From Acanthornis magna (taxonomy: Eukaryota; Chordata; Aves; Passeriformes; Acanthizidae), in assembly GCA_036785705.1 (NCBI GenBank), contig JAWUZG010000036.1:13077501-13141500 (forward strand): 64,000 bases of DNA, written 5' to 3'. The translations under genes were made by a program, and so were the position numbers. Below, one piece after another: positions 25,251 to 39,778 of the stretch (within the stretch, counting starts at the first letter, position 1; the number at the start of each line of letters is the position of its first letter). Below the pieces are notes generated by a model that was not told where the DNA came from, ran no database searches, and was given only the letters and a program-made list of their open reading frames with translations.

Positions 25251-27384
25251 CAGAGTTCACCATGTTTATCTCTACTGAGATGTAAAAGATTTCTGTACTT
25301 TTATACTTCAGCATACCCAGGGCATACATTGTTTGCTTTCTTACCGATTCTTAACTGGTTTACACTGTGCTAAGACTTAAACTTCTAACGACCCCTTGCC
25401 CTTTTGGACAGGAAATCCTGCAGTATGGAAGCCAGCTGCAACTTCAATGACATTAAAATGTGTGATAAGACTTTGTATTTGATTAGGGTGTGGGTGAACT
25501 TGGGAGTAACATGATAAGCTATTGCACGTCACATTTGTATAGATCTTATTTCCTTAAGATCAGTTCTGTTGCTTGTCACAACTCTATTCTACAATACCCC
25601 AAATTAGCCCTAGTAGAGTTGATGCCACTCTGAAGAAAGAATAAAATATTAAAGTACTTGAATGTCACACTGTATTGACAGTGAAATGGCATTTATTTCA
25701 ATTCAGTAATAAAAAGGGAGCCTGTACTGCTGCACACATTTGTATATTACTGATATGACTACTTATTTGAAGACTTAAAGCACAAAAGTACAGCAGATTT
25801 CAAAATTTAAAGGGGCTCTAGCATCATTTATGTTCTACTAGTCTATACAGAAGGCGAGATTTTCTTTGTTATTTAAGTACAACTATGATAGAAAGCAGAT
25901 TCTGAGAAATAGAAATAATGAGAATGAAAACTAGCATTTTTCACTAAGATGCTACAAAACAAATATAGAATTATTCCATAAAGATAAATATTCAGCATTA
26001 ATTTAAAGGGACCAGGTAAGCTGTTATGTCATGTTTATGCTTTATGTAAAAAGCAGCCCCATCCCACACCTCGCAATTAGTTTGGGAATTTATACCAGAG
26101 ACATTTGAAGAGAACATAAACAAAATTCTGAAAGCTGCAATATCGTGTGATTAATCTGAATATGAAAAAAGAATCACGTCTATTCCAGTTGTCTAATGCT
26201 TTCTCTAAGCTAGGTAAACTTATTATGAAATATTAACTGCACCAAATGCTACACAAATCTGCGCCATCATTACTATTTCATGTTGCACTTATCTCACTGC
26301 ATACTTGCCCGATCACTCACAGGCACTGACATTTTCAACACTAGACTTACATAATGACTTGTACTATCTTGAGAAAGCTTCTCAGCACTGACCTGTCACT
26401 TACCACATTTGAAATCTCTGAATGAGTCTATTCTGCATATGTGTTACAATTTCTCTCTTTTTCTTTGGTGTTAAGTTCAGCACAAAGCATAGCACCCATT
26501 GACTCAGCTAATTTCATTCAGAAGCAGAGTTGCAGAAGGAGTGTGGGCGTATACACAGTTACTATACAGTATTACAAACCAGTTAAAGAACTAATCAGCA
26601 AACGGGAATGCACAATATATGGGCTTTCTAGAGCAGGGATAAATTAAAGCTAGAGACTCTCACCAGTAAAATAGTTTGACTTGTGAAATTGTTCCTGTTC
26701 AAGCCCATAATAACTTGCCAGTCCATCTTGCCCATTTGTGCCGAATCTAGACTTGGCATGAAGAAGTTGGAGGGAGGATGACAAAGACAAATACAGAAGT
26801 CTACAAGTGATTGTGAGTTTGCCCTGAGGTGGAGGAACCCTAGATTCCAGTCCTTCTACAAGGTCTTCTTGAGTATTTTCCACTTAAAGTGGTTGGGACA
26901 AAGTATATTTTTAGCAGGAACCAGATTATCTGGAAGCACTTCTCACTTCCAATAAATAGTTGGATTGGACTTCAGAGTGAGGATCTATCCTCTTTCTCTC
27001 TCTTAATTATCTTGGGAATCTCTCATTTCTTATTGCTCAGTGAAACATCTAAAGAGGGAGGAGTTAAAAACATGTCCTATAAACTTTGTTTTTAATCAGC
27101 CTATTAACATTGTAAAATTGCAAACAGCTTTCCATTATGTTCTTTGGGGGAAGGAGAACCAAAGAAAGGATTATTTGCATCTCCATTTCCACATAGTCTT
27201 CCTCCCACAGCACTCAGCTTTTCAATTACTAGCCATACTAGAAAATACTCTTAAAAACTGACTAAAGTCTATGTCTGTTAAACTGAAATCTTCTATAGTA
27301 TTTTCTTTGCTCTTCTCATAGATGCAAATGCACTAGCAGACACCAGAGGAAGAGTTTACCTTGTGACATTTCTGGCCATTATCC
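25251..27384. other. AT-rich interval, no confirmed gene
   Basis: One minus-strand frame, at 26650-26883 (77 codons), contains a long pyrimidine tract followed by AG and ends near TTTACTG|GTGAGAG, a good donor. Two frames are open across it, so it may be an exon but the frame cannot be fixed. Nothing else was recognised. Confidence 0.45.
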
Positions 27385-27650
27385 TGTATAGAATGGTTTG
27401 GGTTGGAAGGCACCTTTAAAAGGTCATTTACTCCAAACCCCCTGCAATGAGCAGGGACATCTGCAACTAGATCAGATTTTTAAGAGCCCTGTTCATCTTG
27501 ACCTTGATCCAGGGTTGGGTCATCTACCAGCTCTCTGGGAAATCTGTTCCAGTGTTTCACATTCATTGTAAAAAATTTCTTTCTTATTCTGAATCAACTC
27601 TGTTATTTTAAAACCTTGTATCCCTTGTCCTATCACTGCAGACCTTTCTA
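27385..27650 (-). mobile_element. CR1 LINE 3'-end fragment
   Basis: A short CR1 piece holding only the 3' UTR. The complement starts with the conserved 3' terminus (ATAGAATGGTTTGGGTTGGAA) and continues through the block around CCTGCAATGAGCAGGGACATC, which is common to avian CR1 3' ends. It is strongly 5'-truncated and diverged. Confidence 0.88.
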
Positions 27651-30600
27651 AATGATGATAGTACTAAGAGAGATAAGAATTGTTGTTCTGCCCATGTTAG
27701 ATTTTTAATATAAAACTCAACAAAAAAAAAAATATATAATACAGACATAAAGGTCATGAGAAGCAAACTGCACCAGAGGCATACACAACTAACATTTGTA
27801 TGCTTAGACTGAGTGCAAATTTTCCAAAGAGATCAGCTTAATGTACTGCATCTTTTGATTTTTACAAAAGAGGGGCAAACAAATGTAATTAGATCAAATA
27901 TTTTGTTTAAAATACATTAGCACACAGGGCAATACATTTATCTGGAAAAGTAAAGCTTAAAGCAATGCTGAAAAGCCAGCTACTAATATTAGTACACAGA
28001 ATTTCATCAGTATCATTGTTAAATAATAATAATGACCAATGGCAGATTTTTTTGAGACTATGCAAGATGAGCTGGTGACTGAAACCAGTAGACTCTGAAC
28101 AAGTATCAATAAAAAAAGCTTATAAAACTTTTTAATTGCATTAAAAGTTTCAAAATGCCCTCCAAGTAATGAATGGTTTTGGAGCCTGAAATATGCTACC
28201 ACTGACAAGGAGGGTTTCTGGAGATCAGCTCCAGTGCATGCAAGAAATACATTGCTAACATAAATGACCAGTGCAGAAGGTAATTTCAAGCTTTGGGAAG
28301 AAGGCTGAAATAAACATCTTTATTTAAAAAAATAGCATTTTTGCATTAATTATTAAGAAAAATAAAAAACCCCAGGTTCTCGAAAACAGAAGGAAAGAAC
28401 TGAAAAACAATTAGTAGTCACTTAAGTCCTAATATGTATTAATCTGCAATATTATGGAAATATAGCACATGGCTATGACAATTCTCTGACTTATTTGGGG
28501 TTAATTTCTATATTTTGAGTGTTTGGATGCCATCATTATTTATAAATTTTCCATGAAAACCACATCGATTAAAAAATCAGCGTGGTTAATGAAGTGGTCA
28601 GAAATGTATCCCACTGCACAGAGCTGAAGGAAATTATCCAAATGATAGGTCTTTAGTCATACAACATTTTAGGTCCGCAAAATTATCTTCAGTAATAATA
28701 CCATAGAAAATAAAGGCACAAATTCATCTCATCAGAATCCTCATCAGAGTGAGCAGATAAACCCAGTAAGCTTCTTACCACATTTTAAACTTCTTTGCTT
28801 ACAAACAAATGATATATGAGTGTATGTCAAGACAAGAAACCTAGGGTTTTGTCCTATGTGCTTCCTCTGCCATCTACCCTGCAAGGAAGTTAGCCCTCTA
28901 TTGGACCCCCTTCTGGAGTAAGGAAACTGAATCTTCAGAAAGAAAAATCTGTGAAATTTAGAAGCACTTGCTTACAAGCAGTCCAGATAACAGTAGTTTG
29001 TTTCTATTCTTCCTGAACAGTCTTGTTACATCCCTACGGACGTTCCATCCTCAGATATTTTCATGACAAATCATAAGACAAGCCACATGCATTTGGTGTC
29101 ATGCTATAGAAACATCATCCCAGTGGGCTCTAACAGAGTCTCACATGATTTCAAGCACTTTGAACAGAAAAATGACAGAAAATTTGTTTCCTGTGCCCAG
29201 AGAGCTCTAAATGAGTGCTATGCAGTGGGGGTATAACCCACACCACATAACTTGCCCTAAGGGCTTGAGAGCCTAAGAGTCATAATTATCTCACTGAAAT
29301 GACTACTAAAAGAGAAAACTTCAAAAAACATATAGTTCACTTTTGAACAACAATCATGAATTAGGTAATGTTGCTGAGAGCTTGCGGCTATCCCTTAAGA
29401 ACAAAAAGAGCTTAGTTATCAAGTATATTTTTGTTCTGAAAATTATGTGCTGAACTATAAATGTAATTTGAGCAGAACATTCTCCATCCAAGCCTCAGCC
29501 CTTTTTGAAGTCCAAAGAATCTTCAAGTCAAAAATTTTGAAAAATGAATATTTTATGTGTCTTCTATTAAATTCTTAGCTTGTTCTGTGTCTCTCTCTTT
29601 TCCCTTCAATTAGAGCAAGAGATTTTTTCAGGTAATTTCATCTTAAAATGTAAAATCTTCTCAGGTATATAAAAAATAATTATTGTTCCTCAGCGCACTT
29701 GGTAAACATCAGTTGCTGTTATACTTCTGTTGTGCAATTTTTGTCTTATAACTGATATAAAAAGATCCTTAAGACTGCAGAGATTAAAACTGGGATAGAA
29801 GGAGTGGTGTGGAAGAAAATGCCAGGGCATCTCAGGGAGATTAAACTACCTTTTGATCTCATTTGAAGAGAAATAATCTTGCTGTCCTGAATACTACTGA
29901 TTGGTGATACCTGAAGAAAAATAACTGTCCTTCATAGCAACATACCTGCCTAGATTAAGCACCGCTGGTTTTGCTCAAAAACTCAAATCTTACCTATTGC
30001 ATAAGACAGGGCTCAGAAGCCTTTAAGATCATTCCAGAAATATAAACAGAAACTTTACATCTATGCAAAAGAAATGTAAATAAGAACTGCAGTTTATTGT
30101 TCTCTCTTTTCCCATTGTACCCTACCCGCCAACTGACCAATGAGTCTTCTCTGCCTTAAGAAAAGCAAGAAGAAAAGCAACTAATCTAGTTTGCTGACAG
30201 AATACAGACTTAACATATTAAAATAAGTCACAGTTTAGGCTCATATTTATCAAGTTATTTTGCCTCCTATGGCCTAACTATCTTATTTTTGGCCAGAAGC
30301 AGAGCTTGATCTCTCTGTAAGGAGTCATGTTATTGTTCTGGAATATGGGCCTGGTAACACACTCACAGTTTGGATGTATGTCTGCTGTGAAACAGGAAGT
30401 GACTTCCAGTAACAACAAATTCTAAAATTTTGCCTAAGTGAAAATATTATGTATGACCAGAATTCACAAAGACAGTTTGGCAGAAGTTTTTCAAGAAAAC
30501 AAATTGTATGTTTTCACAACTATAAAATGGAAACAATGAGAAAATGATGACAGTTTTGTTAGTTACATAGCGGTAGCGAACTGAAGGCAGATAGTCATGA

Positions 30601-31428
30601 TCCGTTCTATGATATAGAGATTATTGTGCATTATTTTTGGTCAATTCTATTTCAAATAGAACACAGTTCAGAGTACTTGAACCTTAAATGACAAGGTAGG
30701 ATGAAATTTTACTTGGTAATACTTTTTGTTTGATTTTTTTTTTCTGGTAATGATTGCATTACATTCTCTACTTCTTCCTATATTACCAAGCATCATATGT
30801 TATTCTGAACACAAGTAAATTTTGTAAAAGAATGATAACTAGCTGAATTGTCCAGATACAATTTACAAAAAGAAATTGAGAAAAAGGACTTTTCTGGACA
30901 ATTGTTGTGGAATCTTATGTAGGCATACTTCTTTCGGCACTTTCCTCTATTCTTTTCTTGAATGGGGAAGGAAAATCAATAGAATGGGCACATGTGAAAT
31001 ACAGGACAATGCTTTGAGACATTTTTTGCTGGAGTGTCATTTCTCCTAACAGATCTTACTTTTCTATCAAGTATGCTTTTCTGATGTTGTCAAATACACA
31101 GCTCATGATGAAATAAATTTCAATTTATGATCTAAAATATGGTTTAGACATTTGAATAATCTTAATAATCTCAAAAAAAACTTCTTAGAGATCTAAGTTG
31201 TAAATAACCCATTATAATCATTAATGAGCAGATTTCCATTTTCTCTGGAGCTGTTTATTCATCAAAAATATTTCTTGTTACTTTTGAGATGGAAATAGAC
31301 ATACTGTAATTCTTCTTTTAAAAAATGAAAATTAATATTTTCTATATGAAGATTCCTAAAACTTCTTCAGATATCGCACTGAATTTTACAATATGTTATT
31401 TTCATAATGAATAATCTAGATCCTCCAT

Positions 31429-31457
31429 CCCTAACCGTAAACCTAACCCTAACCCTT
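31429..31457. repeat. Short telomere-like CCCTAA array
   Basis: Four to five imperfect CCCTAA units on the plus strand, i.e. a tiny interstitial telomeric repeat. The units vary (CCCTAACCGTAAACCTAACC), so it is old or was seeded by a few units at break repair. Confidence 0.75.
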
Positions 31458-32537
31458 TGATACAAGTTTTCTGAGAAAAGAACCAAAAATGACCCCCATT
31501 ACTATAATTTCTTTTTTAAATCAGAATATGAAGTTGGATATTTGAGAAATACTGTACGCTGATGAATGAAAATCTTTTTTATTTGCCCTGATTTGCCTTG
31601 GTTCTGTTGCTTTTAATTTTATTTATGAGCAAAAAATTTCTGCCTGTTTGTAACTTAGTCATCAATAAATGTATTATGTCAAAACCTTCAGGGCTTGCAA
31701 AATCAAATAATTTCAACATTGAGATTATGTCATAAAAAAGGTTAGCTGTTATGAAAGTAGTATAAGTAGTGTTGAGTCACTGAACTTTTCTTTCTGTTAT
31801 GGTCAGCCTATGCTCATTGTCATCAATAGACTTTCTATTTTCTTTCATAGTTTCAAAAGGTTTCAGTACGTCAAACTTGTAAGCCTTACATTCCCTCCTA
31901 CTGAACTCTACAAGATCATGTAATCTGATTCTGCTCTATAGTGGTAGTTTCCTAACACTGAGTCATATGAAAATGTCACTAGTGTGCTACATGAATGAAA
32001 ATACTAAATGAAATATTTGAACTCTAGTAACATTTTACATAGAAAATAATATTTGCCTTCTTAAAATCCTTTTTGTCTTCCATTATTACCTCTTAATCTG
32101 CCTTACAATTCTTTACTTAGACTTTCATTTTCCATTTTAAATACCAATTTCCCAAGTAACATTATAATAAAGATCACCTATATAAGTCCACCTACTATTT
32201 TGTCTGGAAAATAAGCTTGCAGAGAGCAAATAATTTAGTAAACACATAACAATTTTATCTAATTTTATACTTGTCTTAATGACTAGTAGCACTAGTAGCT
32301 CTGGTGTTCAAAACTTTATTTATTTTTTTTCTTAAATGAAAAAGGCAGTAAATCTGTCCAGATCACTTTTGATCTCTTAAAATACAAGTAACATGTTTAA
32401 TATTATTCTGTTCCTGATTTTATAATCTTATTAACAATCCCTACTATAAGAGTGAGATTTCCTGTACCAGTTCTTTCAAAGTTCTTGAACAAAGATCATC
32501 CAGTCCCCTTAACTTAAGAGCATTATTGCCTAAGACT

Positions 32538-32563
32538 GTCAGAATACAAGTTCGTATTCTGAC
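32538..32563. repeat. Perfect 10-bp inverted repeat, 6-base loop
   Basis: GTCAGAATAC and its exact complement GTATTCTGAC are separated by AAGTTC. A related single arm (TTGTATTCTGACAA) occurs near 33167-33180. No function is assigned. Confidence 0.9.
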
Positions 32564-35500
32564 AAGAATTGTAGCAATTTAGATTTAAATACCTTTGTTC
32601 CTATTATCTACCATGTCAGTCCCAATGCTTAAAATATTTTTCCTTATTAACACTATGCACCTTCTACTTTCTCTTGATTCATTGATTATTTTTAATAAGA
32701 AATTGATTCAATTTATCTTGTCAGACTGTTCAGCCCTTACCATATTTAATAGATTTTTAATGCAGCACAAACATGAGAAGTTTCTCATAATATCATAAAG
32801 TAATGTAATGTAATATCCTAATAAGGCTGTAATTCCCCTACCCCTACCAATAGTTGTACATATCCCAGAGAGTTAATTTCTGCAAGATGACACTTTGTTA
32901 TTTTCTAATTGCCTTTCTCATACTTCTTTAGAACCAGTTCAACAACCTCCAGGGGTCAGCAGATCACATTTCATGCACAAATATATGCTGCTGTCTGCCT
33001 ACCTTTACACTCATGTACTTATAAATTATGCTTTAGACAGGAATTACCATGATAATTAACTTTTATACACAAGTTTTTTTTTTCCCCTTTTTGTCAGATG
33101 TGGACAAAATATAAATGTGTAATTGATTATTCTGTGTCTGGCAATTTCTAGCATTAAGTCACAACTTGTATTCTGACAAAGATACATATATTTGTAAATT
33201 GAATTAAGAGTACAAGAATTAAAACTCATAATTGAAAAGATGTTGAAGCCCGTGACAAGTTCTTAAGTAAAAGGTGTTTGAGAATTAACACAATTTAAAT
33301 TGCTGAGTGCCCAAAGGAAAGCTAATTCAGATAACAGTTCTGTCTCCCAGCTACATTTAATAGGAAAAAAACCCTAGACTTTTTATAGTATTAAGGGATT
33401 CTCACTGTTCCAGGAATAGTATACAGAAATTGCTGTAATGTTTTTTGCTGCATGAAAAATTTATTGTTTGTGCATACGTAGCCGGGATGTAGCTATGGAC
33501 AAGTAGTCAGTAATATGACAGTATTTTCTAGCTATATGGAATCACAGATGCTTACGGTTACTAAGAAACATAGAAAAGACAAGATCTTTATCTCAAACAT
33601 TTTATAGTTCTAAAATAAGTAGACAACAGGGGGAAATTATTATTCATTACATAGAGAAGTAGACTAAAACGTTCTTAACAGAAGCAGAATAATAAGCTGA
33701 TTATAAAGTACTTAATGAGATTTATAAGATGAATATGGGCCAATATTCCCTGTATACAAAGCCATTCTTAGTTTCTTTTTTATTTATTATTTAAAGGAGT
33801 ACAATAAAGAGCAAACATGTGACAATCTAAGTAGCAAACCTCTCTGATTTGCAGATTGAAGTACAAATTTGCATGAGATTATAGCAGCTTTTTCTAAAGT
33901 TTGAAGTCCAAATCCTACTGCATTTACATCACTAAAAATGCTGAATACCCCAATGCCATCCATGGTGTTAACCACTAACCATGTGATTGTGAACAAACCG
34001 AGAAGTTCTGAAGCCTTGCTGATTAAAATATATATGTGAGAAATTGGAGTCCTCCCCCACAATATACCTCAGCCTGTTAAAAGTATTATGATTAGAAACT
34101 GGAGCTTTTTTGAAACACACAAAACATGAAAATACACCTTCTTTTTCCTATATGCTCCCAATGTTATTGAAGAAAAGACTCCCAAACTCAGTATCTATGA
34201 AACAGGCAACAACTTTAAATGCTTTTAGACAGCTCTACTACAGACTGGCCTGTGGTCAGTCTACTGAAATACTCTACAGAAAAATCCTTCCATTTTGCAA
34301 ATTATTTAAGTCATATGAGATGGTGAAACGCAATGGGACCCATGCACTTTAGGTTAGATATATATTTGATGTCTTTGCAGGATCAGTTGAATCTAGGCCT
34401 AGTTCCATCATCCCTGAAGACTGATGGCAAGGCATTGCACTATATCTAGATTTTAGATCTAGTCAGGGAAATTGAGATTTAAATTGCTACTGCAAATATG
34501 ACACATCTTTGACATTTGATTTTTTTCCCTTGCATTTGGTGACTGAAAAAAGGAACACATCACTGCTACCTAGGCAGAAATTAAGATGTCCAGTTAGAAG
34601 ATTAGGTCTCTAAAGTCAAGCCCTCTGGTCAGTAACTACGAACACTTCAGAAATTTGGAAAGCTCTCATGACACAAATGGGTTTTATGGTATTTTGGCAA
34701 CATAACCCATGAGAAACATGGAATTTTTTTAACATTATGGAAAGCCACAGTAGCAATGTTGGAAGTATAAACACATAGTTGCCATGTTATGTTTGGGCCA
34801 CAGTAACCACACTGCTTTTGCTATTTATCCAAAAGTATTGGTATTAGAACAATGTCTCAGTAGTAAATGTCAGGTACAATATAGACAAACTCTTAGACAT
34901 TGGAAGAAAAGATTTGTTGAGAAAACAGATTAATTTTGAGGTTATTTTCCCCTAAATGTACACTTTCCAGGCCTCCTTTTAATTAAAGTTACCAGAACAC
35001 TACTATTATTTCCAGGTAGTCTGATAAAGTAGCCATAATTCCTCTAAAATCAAATTTTAATAGTTCTTACTGAGAGCTGTCGGCCTTCATATGAAAAGGC
35101 ACTATCCGCCTTTATATGAAATTCTCCAGTAACATTGAATATGGGATAAATTCACTAAAATAGAGGAGAAAGAGAGCATGCTTTCAAAGTCTCTTTAACT
35201 GATGTTCCCTATTTTCAAAATTGTGCAGATAATTTTTGGTAATTGAAGGGAACAAAAATACCCACCTGAATAAATCCCAAATATTTTGTCCTGAGAAAGT
35301 GATTCCCATAACATGTATTTTCTGGAGTGTTCTGAGAAGTCTGATTTTTTTCTCTCTATAACTTGAAAGCTTGTGTGTATGAAGAAGCAGAATAGCTGCT
35401 ATTAGTAACAGAGGCCACACAGTGATTTTTCTGAGTAAATGACATTGTCCTTAAAGTAGGATAGCAGCCTGGATGTGTGTATGTTCTCACATATTGTCCC

Positions 35501-38500
35501 TCAGCTAATGTAGGTAACTGGGGACAGCACCATTTCACTACTCCCTACAAAATGATAGTGAAGTTGTACACATAGTTTCTTACTGCCCTCATGATATGCA
35601 TGTTAAAAGAATAAAACACTAGTCCATGCCCAAGGTATTTATTGTGTGAATTAGGCAGAGAATCCATTGTGGAAGTGGTTTTTAGAATATAACATACAAG
35701 ACAGAAGCATGTTATGTGCCACAGCTTCCTATTGCAATACTAAGCAAAAACTGAAAAGCTAGTGAATGACTTCTAAAAATACACTGCTTTAGGTTGCCAA
35801 CTAAATAAACCTGTTATCAAAATTCAATATATCATTAAAACTAAAGCCTGATGCCAGCATCTCACTATTTTATATCTTCTCACAATGTTTTGTCAGGTAC
35901 TAACTTTAAGCTTGTTCCAATACTGAAATAGATGGAAAATTGTTGGGTTACTATTTTCTGCAATTTATTAATATACTTCACTGCCAGTTCATCCAGAAGA
36001 CTATTTGTCTCTAGGAAGTATTCTGTGGAGAAAAGAATGCACGAATTTCATATCTTGACAGGGGTTGAACATTTATTTTATTTTATTTTATAGATCTCCA
36101 TTGTCACAAGCTTACTACTTACAACATCAGAAAATTTCCAATTTTCTCAAGTGAAGTTGAGTTACAAAATGCTTGGCAAAAATGGTTCTAAACACTCGTA
36201 AATCAATGTTTAAACTCTAAAACTCAGACTACTTGACAAATTAAGAGGGTTTTTTTTCTGGCTGTTGTTTGATCACTTACAAGGCTATGATGCAATACTT
36301 TCTTACTAAAAAAATGAACAGAATTTTTGATTTCCCAAAAGAAAAAGTGAAGGCCAAAGTAATATTTTTCAAAACAAGGAGAATAACAGCATTACCTAAA
36401 TTAAGACTGAACATTTGAAGTTGTCCTCTAAAGCACTGGACGTAGAGCAGCTCCACTGAACAGGAGTTTGGAAAGCTCAACAGTTGAAAAATTACGCTAA
36501 TTGAATATGCTAGCAACACTGATACCCAGATTTGATTTTGGTTTTTTTAATTGGAACATGCCATATTAAATTAGTGCAGAAATCATACCCAACATAAAAT
36601 TGTCTGTTACTACTTCCGGAATGAGGTAGCTGTTGTAGATTTCCCTGGGCAGAAACTATGACATCTGTATGGAAGGGAATGCTTACTAAACCCAATATCA
36701 CCTGCTCCTTCTCTCCGTCCGTAGAAAGCAATAATCAGAAATGGACATGAAACTCCCAGTTCCATTATTTGAGTAATAGGTACCTCCTTTTGCTTGTTCT
36801 TTGGAGAGCTCACAACTCACTCACAACTGAACCTAGTTTTATATTATTTCTTATATGGAACAAAAGTTTGAAAACATTTGAAAACCTGAAAATATCTGTA
36901 GAAACAGGAGCAATAAAATTCACAGGAAATTTTCAAACTTATGTTACAATTACTCTTGTAGCAATAACTACGTAAAATAAGTAGTCATGCAATTGTAGCA
37001 AAAGCATATAGCATAAAATTCACATTTTTCCCAGATGTCAAGCAAAGTTTTGTTAAATTTAAGAAGAAAAGTTCTAAACTGAGAGCTAGTGCTGTAATAT
37101 CCTGTAATACACCCAAATGTAATTCCTGACGGTAAATCAAGTGTCATGAAATTTTGGCATGTAGGTTTTCTATAATTAATCCAGGATGTTTAACATTTTT
37201 ACTTGCAGCCATTAATGCAACTTATCTTGACACAAAAGCATGTTTCAAATAGTTTTACATAAGATCATTAGAAGGTAAAAGGCAGAAATTGAAGTTCATT
37301 GAAGCATCATTTCACAATGCTTCCACTGGTTGAAATATTCTTATACATTCTACGCTAAGATGTTTCATAGGCTTATGGATATCTTCTGAATCCTTAATTT
37401 GCAGTGCTTTTCATTCAGTCTTTTTACACTTCTCCATACTAATATTTCAACAGTATACAGATATCTTCTACACATAAGGAATTACTATACCATAGAAGAA
37501 ACCATTATTAAGGTTTTTATAAAAAATTATGCATAAACGCTGTCAAAAAAGATGACAGAAAGTTTCAATTCTTTTTTTAGTATTGTACAATACCTGATCT
37601 ATCCTACACAAAGAAATCACTCCCAGAGAGCACATTTTCAGTGTCATTTAGATCACTTACATCATTTTGCAAAGATTAATTGCTCTTTGTAAAGTGTTTT
37701 AAAGATGTAAGGCTAACTATGACTGCCAAATATAATTAATCTAGTTAATACACCAACAGTGCATGTAATGGTGTTCAGTAATAAATTCCTTTGTGATACT
37801 TATATGAGTTTGATGGCCAATTGCAATTAACCAGTAGAGTGTGCTATTTTTAAACCATGACAAGCCTCCTGGAAGATTATTTCATGACCCTTCATGAATT
37901 TTTTAAAGATTCTATATGTAATATGAGAAACTGGACAAATACCTTTGAACATGTTAGGAATTAGTGTGTAAGTAGCATTTTACTAGCTAGAGATTTAATA
38001 TATAATCAGCACGATTTTCATGTGAAAAAATTTATTATTGAAAATATTTTTAAACCATCGGTTCTTAATGCATTTCTTAACAGAGCTGAAGATTGTAAAG
38101 AAGGGCAATCCTTCATTTTCAAAAAGTAGTCATGGAACTGGGATCTCACATGCATATACAAGGAAAATCTTATGACAGGTAGTAGTTTATATTACTCATG
38201 CAGTTAATAATACACACCTCAAATTATTTAATAATTTTTCAGAATTTTTTGATAGAATTTGGGTTTGGACAAGGAAGTTTTATGGAAACAAGCTTCTCCA
38301 TCTGATCTAAATTTATTGTGATGTTTTAAACATTAGTTATGGAATCCTATTGCGTTGACCCAAATGCAGGATTTAGACAGGCCCCCTTTTTTATAGTAAT
38401 AGAAAGACAGCTGCCATAAGATGCAGTATGCCATAAACACTGATGTTTTATCTATGAAGTTGGTGGCAGTATTGAAACCAGGTGGTATTCAGTCACATCT

Positions 38501-39511
38501 AAAATCATCATCATGCAAACATTCATTATAAAATGTCTCAATACATAAGATTTTTTAAAAGTCTAAAGATGTAAACAAATCTTGTAAAATCTGAGGCATG
38601 TTCTTGAGGAAGGCTTAAGTATATGTTCATGTTCATACACATCTTAGATAAGAATACAGCTCAGTCTGGTGATGGAGATTCTATATTTACACTCATTTTT
38701 CTAGGAAAGATACCTTTTTCACAGGATTCTGTAATTTTTCATTGTTCATAAAAAGCTTTTTTTTCCACACAATTAAATTTAATTCATGCCTGAATGCAAA
38801 GAAAATATAATTACAGATTTGGGGGAAAAATTTATTAGCTTCTCATATAAGAACAACTCTTCCTCCTTCCTCCAGCACTAAATCTCTATATTTTTACTTA
38901 TAATTTCTCAAAAGTTCTAGAAAACCGTCTCTCTTTTTGAGTTTTATGTATGTTCATATTTTGCAAGTGAGTCATATGTCTGTAGAAATCTCAAGGCAAG
39001 ATCTGGAACACACAAATTAAGCATTTGCTACTTAATTTGAAGTACATAGTCCATCTGTATACATTCACTAAAAGTTGTGTAACTTGCAGGTCTCTAGGGA
39101 TTTTATGGGCACACACATAGGCAGAAATAGATGAAAATACTGCAGCACAGTCATGTTCAAAGCTATGCCTGTACTGTCTGGTTATTAGCTCACAAGCATA
39201 TTGGAAAGAAAACTCTTAAATAATAACAACATATTTATTCCAGAAAAGCAGTGATCTGAAACAGCCAATGTTTATAAGAAATTATAAACACCCAGTCTTC
39301 TAAAAGTAAAAGCCCTTATCCATCATATGGAAAAGGTTCTGGTACAATTGAGCAAAGCATGTAAGAATGCACTGTAAAGGTATGCTGCAGCTTGCGGCAT
39401 ATTTGTAAAAATGGAAAATATAAATTGGCTGTCTTTCTTTTGAAGCAAAGTAAATAAATTCTTAGGAAGATCAGTCAGTTCTGGTTTGCTGTTGGTTTGT
39501 GTTTGTTTTGT

Positions 39512-39550
39512 CTAGGTTGTGTGTGTGTGTGTGGTTTGTTTGGTTGGTTT
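39512..39550. repeat. (GT)n microsatellite and GGTTT-rich tract
   Basis: A short GT run is followed by repeated GGTTT or GGTTG units. It is simple sequence only. Confidence 0.8.
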
Positions 39551-39711
39551 GTTTTCAATGTAGAGAGACAAGCAATGCTTCACTGATCAACATTTATACT
39601 GAGCTGAAGGTCAGACTGTCAGCATATCTGCAAGCCCATATATCTGAATTAATAATTGCCTTTCAGGTACTGGTGAGCTACAAAATCATTGCAATGCCAT
39701 TTAGAGCCATG

Positions 39712-39778
39712 TAGGCATAAAACAGGCCAGGCTGGAATGGACCTCAGAAGATCACCTTGTCCAGTCTTTCATGGGAAA
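39712..39778 (-). mobile_element. Short CR1 3'-end remnant
   Basis: About 65 bases resemble the CR1 3' UTR in reverse orientation, in the order AGGCTGGAATGGACCTCAGAAGATCA then TTGTCCAGTCTTTCATGG. The match is short and diverged, so its limits are approximate. Confidence 0.6.

Larger units (their letters stand above)
27651..39711. other. Long AT-rich stretch, no confirmed gene
   Basis: About 12 kb of AT-rich sequence with no recognised interspersed repeat. The longest frame is minus-strand 27957-28289 (110 codons), preceded by an acceptor-like GTTTATTTCAG but without a clear donor. Another is minus-strand 33787-34062 (91 codons). Neither is assigned. Small features are listed separately. The sequence near 37640-37920 has mixed composition and homeodomain-like TAATTA cores, as in conserved non-coding DNA. 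Confidence 0.55.

Noticed and set aside
24811..25329. 172-codon minus frame and 114-codon plus frame
   Set aside because: Both run through the second GC-rich island and are explained by composition. Neither resembles a known protein and they conflict with each other.
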